From Streptomyces cylindrosporus (GTDB lineage Bacteria > Actinomycetota > Actinomycetes > Streptomycetales > Streptomycetaceae): DNA of 64,000 nt. The notes under the pieces are model-generated. The model was not told where the DNA came from. It saw only the letters and a program-made list of their open reading frames with translations, and did no database searches. The translations under genes were made by a program, and so were the position numbers. This document shows positions 51,120-60,072 of the stretch, piece by piece. Position 1 is the first letter of the stretch, and every line of letters starts with the position of its first letter. Location of the stretch: NCBI RefSeq assembly GCF_022698165.1, contig NZ_JALDAY010000012.1, forward strand, positions 342,386-406,385, in the 5' to 3' direction.

Positions 51120-52319
51120 ATGTCGCAGTCCGGGACGCTCGTTCTGATCATGACCATCGCCGTGCTGGCACCCCTGCTGGCGTACGGAATCGGCCGCTGG
51201 CTGCCGGTCCCGCTGGCCATCTTCGAGATCCTGCTGGGCGTCCTCGTCGGCCCGGACGTACTGGGCTGGGCGGGCGACGGGCAGGTCATCGACACCCTGT
51301 CCGACCTGGGCCTGGCGATGCTGATCTTCCTCGCCGGGTACGAGATCGAGTTCGACAAGGTCCGCGGCGACACCCTGAAGCGCTCGCTCGCGGCCTGGGG
51401 GACCTCGCTGGCCGTCGCGCTCGGCGTGGCCACGCTGCTGTCCGGCTGGTCCAAGGGCGTCTACGTCGGCACGGCCCTCACCAGCACCGCCCTGGGCACC
51501 GTGCTGCCGGTGCTGCGCGACGCGGGCGAACTGCGCTCCCGGTTCGGCTCGGTGATGATGGCGTTCGGCGCGGTGGGGGAGTTCGGCCCGATCATCGCCA
51601 TGGCGCTGCTGCTCAGCGGGCGTTCACCGGGCCGCTCCGCCGCCGTCCTCGCCGCGTTCGCGCTGCTGACGGCCGGTGCGGTGTGGTGGGCGATGCGGCC
51701 GCGCCCGCCGTGGTTCTCCCGGGTGATCGCGCGGACGCTGCACAGCAGCGCCCAGTTCGCCGTACGCCTGGTCGTGCTGCTGCTCGCGGCCATGCTCGGC
51801 ATCTCGGGTGCCCTGGGCCTCGACATCCTGCTCGGCGCATTCGCGGCCGGGCTGCTCACCCGCCTCGTGCTGCACGGGGCGGCGCCCGAGAGCGCGGACA
51901 CGGTCCTGGAGAAGGTCGAGGCGATGGGCTTCGGCTTCCTGGTGCCGGTGTTCTTCGTCGTCACCGGCATCGAGTTCGACCTGGACGCGCTGCTGTCGGG
52001 CGGCAGGGCGCTGCTCCTCCTGCCGGTCTTCCTGCTGCTGTTCGTGCTGATCCGCGGCCTTCCGGTGTACGTCCTCGCCCCGCCGGATCTCGTACGACGG
52101 GACCGGCGCGCGCTGACCCTCTTCGCGTCCACCGCGCTGCCCCTGGTCGTGGCCATCACCACGATCGGCGTCGACGACGGCATCCTCGCGACCGATGAGG
52201 CGGCGGCGCTGGTCGGCGCCGCGATGGTGTCGGTGCTGGTCTTCCCGCTGGCGGGACTGCGGCTGCGCGGGGAGCGGACGCCGGCCGAGCGGGCGGTCAG
52301 GCAGACCGAGTCGTGGTGA
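51120..52319 (+). CDS. CPA2 family cation:proton antiporter
   Basis: 399 residues with 12 hydrophobic segments. N-terminal membrane domain of the Na+/H+ or K+/H+ exchanger (KefB) type: AIFEILLGVLVGPDVLGW, LAMLIFLAGYEIEF, STALGTVLPVLRD. No C-terminal RCK/TrkA domain. The ion exchanged is unknown. The last 23 bases overlap the convergent TetR gene. Confidence 0.9.
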   Translation: MSQSGTLVLIMTIAVLAPLLAYGIGRWLPVPLAIFEILLGVLVGPDVLGWAGDGQVIDTLSDLGLAMLIFLAGYEIEFDKVRGDTLKRSLAAWGTSLAVALGVATLLSGWSKGVYVGTALTSTALGTVLPVLRDAGELRSRFGSVMMAFGAVGEFGPIIAMALLLSGRSPGRSAAVLAAFALLTAGAVWWAMRPRPPWFSRVIARTLHSSAQFAVRLVVLLLAAMLGISGALGLDILLGAFAAGLLTRLVLHGAAPESADTVLEKVEAMGFGFLVPVFFVVTGIEFDLDALLSGGRALLLLPVFLLLFVLIRGLPVYVLAPPDLVRRDRRALTLFASTALPLVVAITTIGVDDGILATDEAAALVGAAMVSVLVFPLAGLRLRGERTPAERAVRQTESW

Positions 52320-52962
52320 CGGCCGCCGGACGGCCGAGGCGGTCGCCGACCAGGGGCTCCAGGTAGCGGATCAGTACGTCCTTCAACTCCCGTACGTAGG
52401 CGTCGCGTTCGGCGCCCTCGTGGGCCAGCACCAGCTCCAGTCCCGCCTTGTGCACGCTGAGGCAGACCTGCGCGGTGCGGGTGAGGTCGGCCGGGGAAGC
52501 GTCGGGCAGGAGGCTGCCGAGCAGGTCCTCGACCCGCGCGAGCAGCGTCGCGTGCAGTGCGTCGTGCTCCTCGGTGATGCGGCCCGGCAGATCGGGCCCG
52601 TGCATCAGCGCGAAGAACACCGGGTGGTCGCAGTTGAACGCGATGAACCGGTCGACGGCCGCCCCGACCGCCTCCTCCAGCGGGGTCGCGGGATCGACGG
52701 GCGCGAGTGCCTCCCCGTACGTCTCCCGCATCTCGTGCATCAGCCGCTCGCCCAGCTCGATCGCGATCGCTTCCTTGTTCGGGAAGAACTGGTAGAGCGT
52801 GCCCGGTGAGACGCCGGCCTCGCGGGCGATCGCGTTGGTGCTGGCGGCCGTGTAGCCGGTGGTGCAGAAGACGTTCGCGGCCGCTTCCAGGAGCTGGGCG
52901 ATACGGCGCTCGCCGCGGGCCTGGCGGCGGCGCGGCTGTTCCTTCTGCTCGTTCTCGGACAC
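52297..52962 (-). CDS. TetR family regulator
   Basis: 221 residues. GTG start. HTH: LLEAAANVFCTTGYTAASTN, AREAGVSPGTLYQFFPNKEA. Ligand domain ending RYLEPLVGDRLGRP. Divergent from the MMPL exporter gene with 130 bp between; the palindrome at 53000 sits in the exporter promoter, so it probably represses that gene and itself. Confidence 0.92.
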   Translation of the reverse strand: MSENEQKEQPRRRQARGERRIAQLLEAAANVFCTTGYTAASTNAIAREAGVSPGTLYQFFPNKEAIAIELGERLMHEMRETYGEALAPVDPATPLEEAVGAAVDRFIAFNCDHPVFFALMHGPDLPGRITEEHDALHATLLARVEDLLGSLLPDASPADLTRTAQVCLSVHKAGLELVLAHEGAERDAYVRELKDVLIRYLEPLVGDRLGRPAAVTTTRSA

Positions 52963-52989
52963 GCGTTATCCCCAGCTCTCCGAACGTCA

Positions 52990-53019
52990 TTGACAAACAC
53001 GAGCGGTCGCTCGCATTCT
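52990..53019 (+). promoter_or_regulatory. MMPL promoter with TetR operator
   Basis: TTGACA at 52990-52995 and CATTCT at 53014-53019 are -35 and -10 candidates, 18 bp apart. The palindrome CGAGCGGTCGCTCG at 53000-53013 occupies the spacer, ideal for a repressor. A weaker related site with CGAG and CTCG arms follows at 53036-53049. Confidence 0.7.
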
Positions 53020-53092
53020 GGATCCAGGCGAAACGCGAGCACTCTCTCGTATTTGCACTTTCATGGTGCCACGAAGAAGGGGACACCGCCCG

Positions 53093-55378
53093 ATGACCGA
53101 AGTCAACAAGCCACCGAGGCCGGGCGGCTGGACCCGTTTCGTCACCGCCCGCCCGCGCGTGTCCCTCCTCCTCGCCCTGCTGATCACCGCCCTCGCCGTG
53201 CTGGCCGGCAGCGGGGTCGCCGACCGGCTCGGCAGCGGCGGCTGGGAGGACCCCGCCGCCCAGTCGACGTACGCGACCAAGGCCCTGGAGCGCGAGTTCC
53301 CGGCCTCCCAGCCGAACCTGCTGCTCCTGGTGGACTCGGGCAGCGCGTCCGTGGACGCCCCAGCGGTGGCCGCCGAGTCCGAGCGCCTGACGGCCCAGCT
53401 GGCGGGCGAGAAGGGCGTGACGGGCGTCGGCTCCTACTGGGGGACCAAGTCGCCCGAGCTGCGGGCGAAGGACGGCCACGAGGCGCTGATCGCCGCCCAC
53501 ATCTCGGGCGACGAGAAGGCGGCGGCCGACACCCTGGACCGCATCGCACCCCGCTACCGGGGCGCGCACGGCCCGGTGAAGGTCGAGGTCGGCGGCATGG
53601 TCGCGGTCCGCCACGACATGCAGACGATCATCAAGGAGGACCTCGCCCGCGCCGAGATGATCGCCCTGCCGGTCACCCTCGTGCTCCTCGTGATGGTCTT
53701 CGGCTCGGCGATCGCGGCCCTGCTCCCGCTGGGCATCGGCATCGTCGCGATCCTCGGCACGAACGCGGTCCTGCGCGGCCTCACCGAGTTCACGGACGTC
53801 TCGGTGTTCGCGCTGAACCTGACCACGGCCCTGGGCCTGGGCCTGGCCATCGACTACGCCCTGTTCATAGTCCGCCGTTTCCGAGAGGAACTCTCCACAG
53901 GAGCCGACCCGTTGACGGCGGTCGGCACCACCCTCCGCACCGCCGGCCGCACGGTCCTCTTCTCGGCCCTCACGGTCGCGGTCTCCCTGGCGGCGATGCT
54001 GGTGTTCCCGCAGTACTTCCTGCGCTCCTTCGCCTACGCCGGCATAGCGGTCGTCCTGCTGGCCGCGGCAGCCGCGCTGATCCTGCTCCCGGCGGCCCTG
54101 GCCCTCCTCGGCCACCGGGTCAACTCCCTGGACCTGCGCCGCCTGTTCCGCCGTGGCCGCCCACAGCGCACCTCCGGCGAGGAAGGCACGGCCTGGGCAC
54201 GCATGGCCACGCTGGTGATGCGCAGGGCCCCGCTCTTCGCCGTGGCGACGACGACGGTCCTGATCGTCCTGGGCCTCCCCTTCCTGGGCGTGAAGTTCGG
54301 CACGGCGGACGACCGCCAACTGCCCTCCACGGCCCAGTCGCACATCGTCCAGCAGCACATCCGCGACGGCTTCCCCGGCAACCCGGGCGGCGGCCTGGAG
54401 GTCCTCACCGAGGGCAGGGCGACCCAGGAGCAGTACACGACCTACAAGAGCCGACTGGCGGCCCTCCCCGGAGCCCTGAGGGTCGACGGCCCCCTGGTGA
54501 AGGGAGACTCGGCCTACTTCACGGTCCTCCCGAAGGGCGAGGCGGTGGACGACACGGCCCAACGCCTGGTCGGCGAAGTACGCGCCGCGAAGGCCCCCTT
54601 CGACACCAGCGTGACGGGCACGGCAGCAGTCCTGGTCGACTCCAAGCACGCGATAGCGGACCGCCTCCCGTGGGCCGCGGCCTTCATAGCGGTCGTCACC
54701 CTGATCCTGGTCTTCCTCCTGACCGGCAGCGTCCTGATCCCGGTCCAGGCGGTGGTCCTGAACGCCCTCAGCCTGACGGCGATGTTCGGCGCGGTGGTGT
54801 GGGTCTTCCAGGACGGCCACCTGTCGTCCCTCCTCGGCTTCACCAGCCCGGGCTCGATAGAGACAACGCTCCCGGTCCTGATGTTCTGCGTGGCCTTCGG
54901 CCTCTCCATGGACTACGGCGTCTTCCTGCTCTCCCGCATCAAGGAGGAGTACGACGAAACAGGCGACCACAACGAGGCGGTCCGCCACGGCCTGCAACGC
55001 ACCGGCGGCCTGATCACGGCGGCGGCGGTGATCCTGGCGGTGGTGATGGTGGCGATAGGCACGTCCCGCGTGACGAACACCAAGATGCTGGGCCTGGGCA
55101 TAGCCCTGGCGGTCCTGATGGACGCGATGATCGTCCGAAGCCTCCTGGTCCCGGCGGTGATGCGCCTGACGGGGGCGGCGACTTGGTGGGCGCCGGGGCC
55201 GCTGCGGAGGTTCCACGAAAGGTTCGGTCTGAGCGAAGGTGACGGCGAGCGCAACGCCCTAAGGGGCGCGGGGAACTGCGCGACCAGCCACAATGCACCC
55301 GCAGACCGCGACGAAGATGGGACGGCAGATGAGAGCGGTGCTCTTCGAACAGTACGGCGAACCCGCGAGCGTACGTGA
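53093..55378 (+). CDS. MMPL family transporter
   Basis: 761 residues from MTEVNKPPRPGGWTRF. Two MmpL halves with large external loops: AIDYALFIVRRFREELSTGA (first GxxxDY-type motif) and GLSMDYGVFLLSRIKEEYDE in the second. Likely exports a hydrophobic compound using proton motive force. After residue 720 (RFGLSEGDGERN) the reading runs into the dispersed repeat at 55262 and overlaps the alcohol dehydrogenase start by 50 bp; this tail is probably not an original part. Regulated by the divergent TetR gene. Confidence 0.92.
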   Translation: MTEVNKPPRPGGWTRFVTARPRVSLLLALLITALAVLAGSGVADRLGSGGWEDPAAQSTYATKALEREFPASQPNLLLLVDSGSASVDAPAVAAESERLTAQLAGEKGVTGVGSYWGTKSPELRAKDGHEALIAAHISGDEKAAADTLDRIAPRYRGAHGPVKVEVGGMVAVRHDMQTIIKEDLARAEMIALPVTLVLLVMVFGSAIAALLPLGIGIVAILGTNAVLRGLTEFTDVSVFALNLTTALGLGLAIDYALFIVRRFREELSTGADPLTAVGTTLRTAGRTVLFSALTVAVSLAAMLVFPQYFLRSFAYAGIAVVLLAAAAALILLPAALALLGHRVNSLDLRRLFRRGRPQRTSGEEGTAWARMATLVMRRAPLFAVATTTVLIVLGLPFLGVKFGTADDRQLPSTAQSHIVQQHIRDGFPGNPGGGLEVLTEGRATQEQYTTYKSRLAALPGALRVDGPLVKGDSAYFTVLPKGEAVDDTAQRLVGEVRAAKAPFDTSVTGTAAVLVDSKHAIADRLPWAAAFIAVVTLILVFLLTGSVLIPVQAVVLNALSLTAMFGAVVWVFQDGHLSSLLGFTSPGSIETTLPVLMFCVAFGLSMDYGVFLLSRIKEEYDETGDHNEAVRHGLQRTGGLITAAAVILAVVMVAIGTSRVTNTKMLGLGIALAVLMDAMIVRSLLVPAVMRLTGAATWWAPGPLRRFHERFGLSEGDGERNALRGAGNCATSHNAPADRDEDGTADESGALRTVRRTRERT
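55262..55310 (+). repeat. Dispersed Streptomyces repeat, copy 2
   Basis: Core AGGGGCGCGGGGAACTGCGC continues GACCAGCCA and CACCCGCAGACC. It forms the C-terminal coding part of the MMPL gene, and the small hairpin CGCCCTAAGGGGCG lies at its left edge. Confidence 0.85.
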
Positions 55379-56372
55379 GGTATCCGACCCCCACCTCACC
55401 CCTCACGGCGTAGTCGTCCGCGTAGAAGCCACCGGCCTCTGCCGAAGCGACTGGCACGGCTGGCAGGGCCACGACCCGGACATCACCCTCCCGCACGTCC
55501 CCGGCCATGAACTCGCCGGCACGGTGGAGTCCGTCGGCCCCCGCGTGAGCAACTGGCACCCGGGAGACCGAGTAACCGTCCCCTTCGTCTGCGCCTGCGG
55601 CACCTGCCCGACCTGCGCCGCGGGCGACCACCAGATCTGCGAGCACCAGACCCAACCCGGCTTCACCCACTGGGGCTCCTTCGCCCAGTACGTGGCGTTG
55701 GACCACGCGGACGTGAACCTGGTAGCCGTACCCGAAGCACTGTCCTTCGCCACAGCGGCAGCGCTCGGCTGCCGTTTCGCCACGGCGTTCCGCGCAGTCG
55801 TCCAGCAGGGCAGGGCCGCCGCGGGCGAGTGGGTGGCGGTGCACGGCTGCGGCGGTGTAGGCCTCTCCGCCGTGATGATCGCCGCCGCGTCCGGCGCGAG
55901 GGTGGTCGCCGTCGACGTATCGCCGCAGGCCCTGGACCTGGCGAGGAAGTTCGGCGCGGTGGAGTGCGTGGACGCGTCGCGAACGCCGGACACAGCCGCG
56001 GCCGTCCTCGAACTGACCGGCGGGGGAGCCCACTTGTCGCTGGACGCCCTGGGCTCACCCGTCACCTGCGCCGCTTCCGTGAACGGCCTGCGCCGCAGGG
56101 GCCGGCACGTCCAGGTGGGCCTGCTGCCGTCGGCGGACGGTACGACCCCCGTCCCCATGGCCCGGGCGATCGCCCTGGAGCTGGAGATCCTCGGCAGCCA
56201 CGGGATGGCGGCGCACACCTACCCGGCGATGCTGGAGCTGGTACGGGCGGGCGTACTCCGGCCGGACCTGCTGGTCACCTCCACCATCACCCTGGACGCG
56301 ACCCCCGCGGCCCTGGCCGCGATGGGCACGGCACCCGGAGCGGGGGTGACGGTCATCGAACCGTGGGCCTGA
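55329..56372 (+). CDS. Zinc-dependent alcohol dehydrogenase
   Basis: 347 residues from MRAVLFEQYGEPASVREVSD; the frame opens at 55293 but that part is in the repeat. MDR family: GLCRSDWHGWQGHD (catalytic zinc Cys/His), HVPGHELAGTVESVG (GHE), the structural zinc cysteines CACGTCPTCAAGDHQIC, and the NAD(P) fold AVHGCGGVGLSAVMIAAASG. Oxidises an alcohol, substrate unknown. No operon partner. Confidence 0.93.
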   Translation: MRAVLFEQYGEPASVREVSDPHLTPHGVVVRVEATGLCRSDWHGWQGHDPDITLPHVPGHELAGTVESVGPRVSNWHPGDRVTVPFVCACGTCPTCAAGDHQICEHQTQPGFTHWGSFAQYVALDHADVNLVAVPEALSFATAAALGCRFATAFRAVVQQGRAAAGEWVAVHGCGGVGLSAVMIAAASGARVVAVDVSPQALDLARKFGAVECVDASRTPDTAAAVLELTGGGAHLSLDALGSPVTCAASVNGLRRRGRHVQVGLLPSADGTTPVPMARAIALELEILGSHGMAAHTYPAMLELVRAGVLRPDLLVTSTITLDATPAALAAMGTAPGAGVTVIEPWA

Positions 56373-56447
56373 GCCCGACCCACGGCCCTTTCCGCCGGCC
56401 CCCTCTCCTCCGCCTCCCCGGTCTCCTCCTCCGCCTCCTCGGTCTCC

Positions 56448-56648
56448 TCAGTCCTCTCTGCGTCCGCGATTGCCGGGCCGGGACGCCACCCATTTCCGTA
56501 CGGTGTCGGCGTACCAGAAGGGCTTGCCGCCCTCGACGTGGTCGGGCGGCGGGAGCAGCCCGTGCTTGCGGTAGGACCGCACGGTGTCGGGCTGCACGCT
56601 GATGTGCGCCGCGATCTCTTTGTACGACCACAGCCGTCGGTCGGTCAT
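56448..56648 (-). CDS. MerR-like small DNA-binding protein
   Basis: 66 residues from MTDRRLWSYKEIAAHISVQP. It is just a winged HTH: DTVRSYRKHGLLPPPDHVEG, then FWYADTVRKWVASRPGNRGR. Resembles excisionases and AlpA/MerR helix proteins, without ligand domain. Common in Streptomyces outside prophages. No phage genes nearby. Confidence 0.8.
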   Translation of the reverse strand: MTDRRLWSYKEIAAHISVQPDTVRSYRKHGLLPPPDHVEGGKPFWYADTVRKWVASRPGNRGRRED

Positions 56649-57005
56649 GAGGAGCACCTCCCTGCGCGCGCCGCGGGGGCGGCCGGGGGCGGCCGTCGGG
56701 GGAGCCGGGCGCAGCGCTGGCGATCACAAAGCCTGTGCCCCGTGAACGACGCAGAGTGAGGGCCGGTCAGGGCCTGTGCGCGGGGTGTGACGGAGAACCC
56801 GCGTACACGCGACATGTGTGACACGAAGGGGGCGTTTGTGACACGAGTGCTGCAAGGGCGTACGCGGGCTCAAAGGCGCGGCGCGTTGACATTCCTGCCG
56901 AAACGAGTCGGCGAGGTGGGCCGGACCCGCTGCGCCGGGGCCGGCCCACCGGCTCCCCCGCCCCCCTTGGCTGTGCCGTGGCCGTGGGAGACCGCTGTCC
57001 GGGGA
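56649..57005. other. Intergenic region between the MerR-like and AraC genes
   Basis: 357 bp without a credible gene. It holds two direct copies of TGTGACACGA (56817-56826 and 56837-56846), exactly 20 bp apart, and a 9-bp perfect stem GTGGGCCGG/CCGGCCCAC at 56916-56924 and 56941-56949, which may terminate the AraC gene transcript (57006, minus strand). Confidence 0.5.
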
Positions 57006-57995
57006 TCAACCGGCCGGACGACGATCAGCCTGCACGGACCGGACCCGGCCGGTCTTGGAGAAAACCGCACTGCGCGCGGACGTCAGCAGCAGACTCGTGG
57101 CCTCCCCGGTGATCCGGTCGGCGGCCGGCACCCCGGGCTGCGAGACCGGCGCGACACCGCGGGCCATGGTGAACTCGCGCGGGGTGCACCCGGTCATCAC
57201 CCGGAACTCCCCGCTGAGATGGGCCTGGTCGTAGAACCCGCACATGGCCGCGGTCTCCGCCTGCCCGTGCCCCTCCGCCAGCAGCCGCCGCGCCCGCTGC
57301 AACCGCAGTACCCGGGCCGCGACCTTGGGCCCGAGCCCGATCTGCTCCCGGAACCGGTTCTCCAACTGCCGTACGCTCCAGCCGACTTCATCGGCGAGCG
57401 ACCGCACCGGCACCGTGCCCCCGGTGCGGACCAGTTCGCCCCAGGCCCGCACGACCCGCGCCGAACTGGGCGTCCCGGCCCCGGACCACCGCACCAACAC
57501 GTCGTCGAGCAGCCCGAACCGCTGCTCCCAGGTGGGCAAGGAGGCAAGCGCGGCGGAGAGTTCGCGGACACTGCTGTTACGCCGGGCCCTCAGCACATGC
57601 GGCAGATCGTCGGGATCAAGGGTCCGGTCGATGAGCTCGTGCAAGGGCGTCCCGAAGAGCGTGAACGCAGTCCAAGGCGTCATCAACACCTCGATCCCCG
57701 ACAACCGCCCGCAGTGCTCACCGAGCGCAGGCGTGGTCGTGGGCCCGGCGAACACGGACACGAGCGTCGTCGGGGGCCGCCCCGCCCGGGTGATGGTCAC
57801 CGGCTCCTCGAACCCGAGCAACAGGGTGGCGGCCCCGATGGGCGCCTCCAGCCGCCGCCGAGGCCGGTCAAGCGCCAGCCGCAGCCCGCGATAACTGATG
57901 ACCCCGGGCCGCAACCTGGGATCGGGCCACGCAAGCACGGTCTCCCACGAACCCCAGGGCCCTTGTCCCGACCTGCGGCGCACAGCATCCGACAT
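57006..57995 (-). CDS. AraC family transcriptional regulator
   Basis: 329 residues. The C-terminal double HTH of AraC type covers about 190-290: VRSLADEVGWSVRQLENRFR, GLGPKVAARVLRLQRARRLL, TAAMCGFYDQAHLSGEFRVM, GCTPREFTMARG. The N-terminal half (LRPGVISYRGLRLALDRPRR) is a DUF6597-like ligand-binding or dimerisation part. The target is unknown; a copy of the dispersed repeat separates it from the next gene. Confidence 0.9.
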   Translation of the reverse strand: MSDAVRRRSGQGPWGSWETVLAWPDPRLRPGVISYRGLRLALDRPRRRLEAPIGAATLLLGFEEPVTITRAGRPPTTLVSVFAGPTTTPALGEHCGRLSGIEVLMTPWTAFTLFGTPLHELIDRTLDPDDLPHVLRARRNSSVRELSAALASLPTWEQRFGLLDDVLVRWSGAGTPSSARVVRAWGELVRTGGTVPVRSLADEVGWSVRQLENRFREQIGLGPKVAARVLRLQRARRLLAEGHGQAETAAMCGFYDQAHLSGEFRVMTGCTPREFTMARGVAPVSQPGVPAADRITGEATSLLLTSARSAVFSKTGRVRSVQADRRPAG

Positions 57996-58029
57996 GCACT
58001 TATCGTCTTACGCCGACACAGACATGCCT

Positions 58030-58074
58030 AGGGGCGCGGGGAACTGCGCGACCAGCCACAACGTACCCGCAGCC
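58030..58074 (+). repeat. Dispersed Streptomyces repeat, copy 3
   Basis: AGGGGCGCGGGGAACTGCGC, then GACCAGCCACAACGTACCCG, almost identical to copy 2. It lies between the AraC start and the stop of the inosose-dehydratase-like gene. Confidence 0.85.
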
Positions 58075-58077
58075 GAA

Positions 58078-58995
58078 CTACGCCCCGCAGGACCTCAAAA
58101 ACGCCCGAGTCCGCTGAGCGATCGGCAACGGCTTGTCCGGCTCGCAGGGATACATGTCCTGCTCCACGATCGCGAACAGATCCACATCCAGCTTCTGCGC
58201 AGCCTCAAGCACAGGCCCGAGCGCAGGCACACCAGTAGGCGGCTCGCACATGACCCCCTGTGCAACAGCAGGCCCGAACGGCGTCCCCTTCGCCCGCACG
58301 TCCGCCAGGATCTCCGGATCCACCTGCTTCAGATGCAGATACCCGATCCGCGACCCGTACGTCTCGATCAGCTTCACGCTGTCGCCCCCGCAGTACGCGT
58401 AGTGCCCCGTGTCCAGACACAGCGACACCAGCGAGGAATCCGTCCCGTCGAGGAACCGGACGACGTTCTCCTCGCTGTCGATGTGCGTGTCCGCGTGCGG
58501 ATGCACGACGATCCGCAGCCCGTACTCCTCCCGCACCCGCTGCCCGAGCCGCTCGGTCAGAGAGGTGAGATTCCGCCACTGCTCCGGCGTCAGCGTGTCC
58601 GGTTCCAGCACCTCACCGGTCTTGTCGTCCCGCCAGAACGACGGAATGACGACCAGGTGGGAAGCCCCCATGGCCTGCGCGAGCACCGCGTTGTCGGCGA
58701 CGTGCGCCCACGTCTTGTCCCACACGGCCTCACCGTGGTGCAGCCCCGTGAACACCGTGCCGGCCGACACCTTCAGACCCCGGCGCGAGACCTCCTCGGT
58801 CAGCACCTCGGGGTCCGTCGGCAGGTACCCGTAAGGGCCAAGCTCGATCCACTCGTACCCGGAGTCGGCCACCTCGTCGAGGAACCGCTGCCAGGGGACC
58901 TGCCGAGGGTCGTCGGGGAACCACACACCCCACGAGTCGGGAGCCGACCCGATCCGGATGCGGGACAGTGAGGACTGGGTCGCGGGCGCGTTCAT
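58078..58995 (-). CDS. iolE: Inosose dehydratase/isomerase-like TIM-barrel protein (IolE/IolH type)
   Basis: 305 residues, ATG behind GGAGG. The family hallmark GSAPDSWGVWFPDDP is at residues 16-30; further elements are GYEWIELGPYGYLPTD, HLVVIPSFWRDD, IVVHPHADTHIDSEENVVR, CLDTGHYAYCGGD and GYLHLKQVDPEI, with the metal ligands Glu, Asp, His, Glu. It is divergent from iolC and fits the inositol pathway; the choice between inosose dehydratase (IolE) and isomerase (IolH/IolI) is open. Confidence 0.8.
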   Translation of the reverse strand: MNAPATQSSLSRIRIGSAPDSWGVWFPDDPRQVPWQRFLDEVADSGYEWIELGPYGYLPTDPEVLTEEVSRRGLKVSAGTVFTGLHHGEAVWDKTWAHVADNAVLAQAMGASHLVVIPSFWRDDKTGEVLEPDTLTPEQWRNLTSLTERLGQRVREEYGLRIVVHPHADTHIDSEENVVRFLDGTDSSLVSLCLDTGHYAYCGGDSVKLIETYGSRIGYLHLKQVDPEILADVRAKGTPFGPAVAQGVMCEPPTGVPALGPVLEAAQKLDVDLFAIVEQDMYPCEPDKPLPIAQRTRAFLRSCGA

Positions 58996-59043
58996 GGCGG
59001 CCAGCCTCCGCGGCAGCGGTAAGCGCTGTCAAGGTCTCGTCCG

Positions 59044-59090
59044 AATGTCTGGACAAAACATTGACAGGGCTCGGGGCTCGGGACTACAAA
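59044..59090 (+). promoter_or_regulatory. iolC promoter with candidate operator
   Basis: TTGACA at 59061-59066 and TACAAA at 59085-59090 (18-bp spacing) form a plausible promoter. Directly before it lies AATGTCTGGACAAAACATT (59044-59062), with TGTCTGGACA as dyad. On the other side, GTAAGCGCTGTC at about 59019-59030 carries AGCGCT, another possible LacI-type site. The regulator is not in the window. Confidence 0.5.
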
Positions 59091-59121
59091 CGCGGAGGAG
59101 AGCCGTGACGAAGGGAAGCCG

Positions 59122-60072
59122 ATGGCGTACGACCTGATCACCATGGGGCGGATCGGGGTGGACCTGTATCCACTGCAAACCGGCGTCCCATTGCCGCAGG
59201 TGACGAGCTTCGGCAAGTTCCTCGGCGGCTCGGCCAGCAACGTCGCGGTGGCCGCGGCCCGCCTCGGCCGCCGTACCGCGGTCATCACCCGCACCGGCGA
59301 CGACCCCTTCGGCACCTACCTGCACGAGGCCCTCCAGGGCTTCGGCGTGGACGACCGCTGGGTCACCCCGGTTCCGGGGCTGCCCACCCCGGTCACCTTC
59401 TGCGAGATCTTCCCGCCGGACGACTTCCCGCTGTACTTCTACCGGCAGCCCAAGGCGCCCGACCTGGAGATCGACGCCCACGAGCTGGACCTCGACGCCA
59501 TCCGGGACGCCCGTATCTTCTGGGTCACCGGCACCGGCCTGAGCGAGGAGCCGAGCCGTACGGCGACGCTCGCGGCCCTCGCCCACCGGGCCAGGGCCGG
59601 TACGACGGTCTTCGACCTCGACTGGCGACCCATGTTCTGGAAGGACCCGGACTCGGCCCGCCCGTTCTACGCCGAGGCCCTGCGCCACACCACCGTCGCC
59701 GTCGGCAACCTCGACGAGGTGGAGGTCGCCACCGGCGTCCGCGAACCGCAGGCCGCCGCGCAGGCGCTGCTGGACGCCGGTGTCGAGCTCGCGGTCGTCA
59801 AGCAGGGCCCCAAGGGCGTCCTCGCCGTCAACAGCAAGGGCGAGTCGGCCGAGGTGCCCCCGCTCCCGGTGAACGTCCTCAACGGCCTCGGCGCCGGTGA
59901 CGCCTTCGGCGGCTCCCTCTGCAACGGCCTGCTGGAGGGCTGGGACCTGGAGACGATCATGCGGCACGCCAATGCGGCCGGCGCGATCGTCGCCTCCCGC
60001 CTGGAGTGCTCCTCCGCGATGCCGACGCCGGACGAGATCGACGCCGCCCTCAAGGCCGGAGCGGTGCTGTGA
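59122..60072 (+). CDS. iolC: 5-dehydro-2-deoxygluconokinase
   Basis: 316 residues. PfkB-family kinase: GRIGVDLYPLQTGVPLPQVT, GGSASNVAVAAARLGRRTAV, and the C-terminal LNGLGAGDAFGGSLCNGLLE with catalytic Asp. The surrounding iolB and iolD genes identify it as IolC, which phosphorylates 2-deoxy-5-keto-gluconate. First gene of the rightward inositol operon; stop overlaps the next start by 4 bp (GTGA). Confidence 0.93.
   Translation: MAYDLITMGRIGVDLYPLQTGVPLPQVTSFGKFLGGSASNVAVAAARLGRRTAVITRTGDDPFGTYLHEALQGFGVDDRWVTPVPGLPTPVTFCEIFPPDDFPLYFYRQPKAPDLEIDAHELDLDAIRDARIFWVTGTGLSEEPSRTATLAALAHRARAGTTVFDLDWRPMFWKDPDSARPFYAEALRHTTVAVGNLDEVEVATGVREPQAAAQALLDAGVELAVVKQGPKGVLAVNSKGESAEVPPLPVNVLNGLGAGDAFGGSLCNGLLEGWDLETIMRHANAAGAIVASRLECSSAMPTPDEIDAALKAGAVL

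Noticed and set aside
51461..55216. Minus-strand reading frame of 1,251 codons
   Set aside because: It covers the antiporter, TetR and MMPL genes in an antisense frame, is Arg/Gly/His-rich without domains, and is a product of high GC.
56448..56648. Excisionase of an integrated plasmid or prophage
   Set aside because: No integrase, attachment-site duplication or tRNA is nearby; small MerR/AlpA-like proteins are common in Streptomyces.
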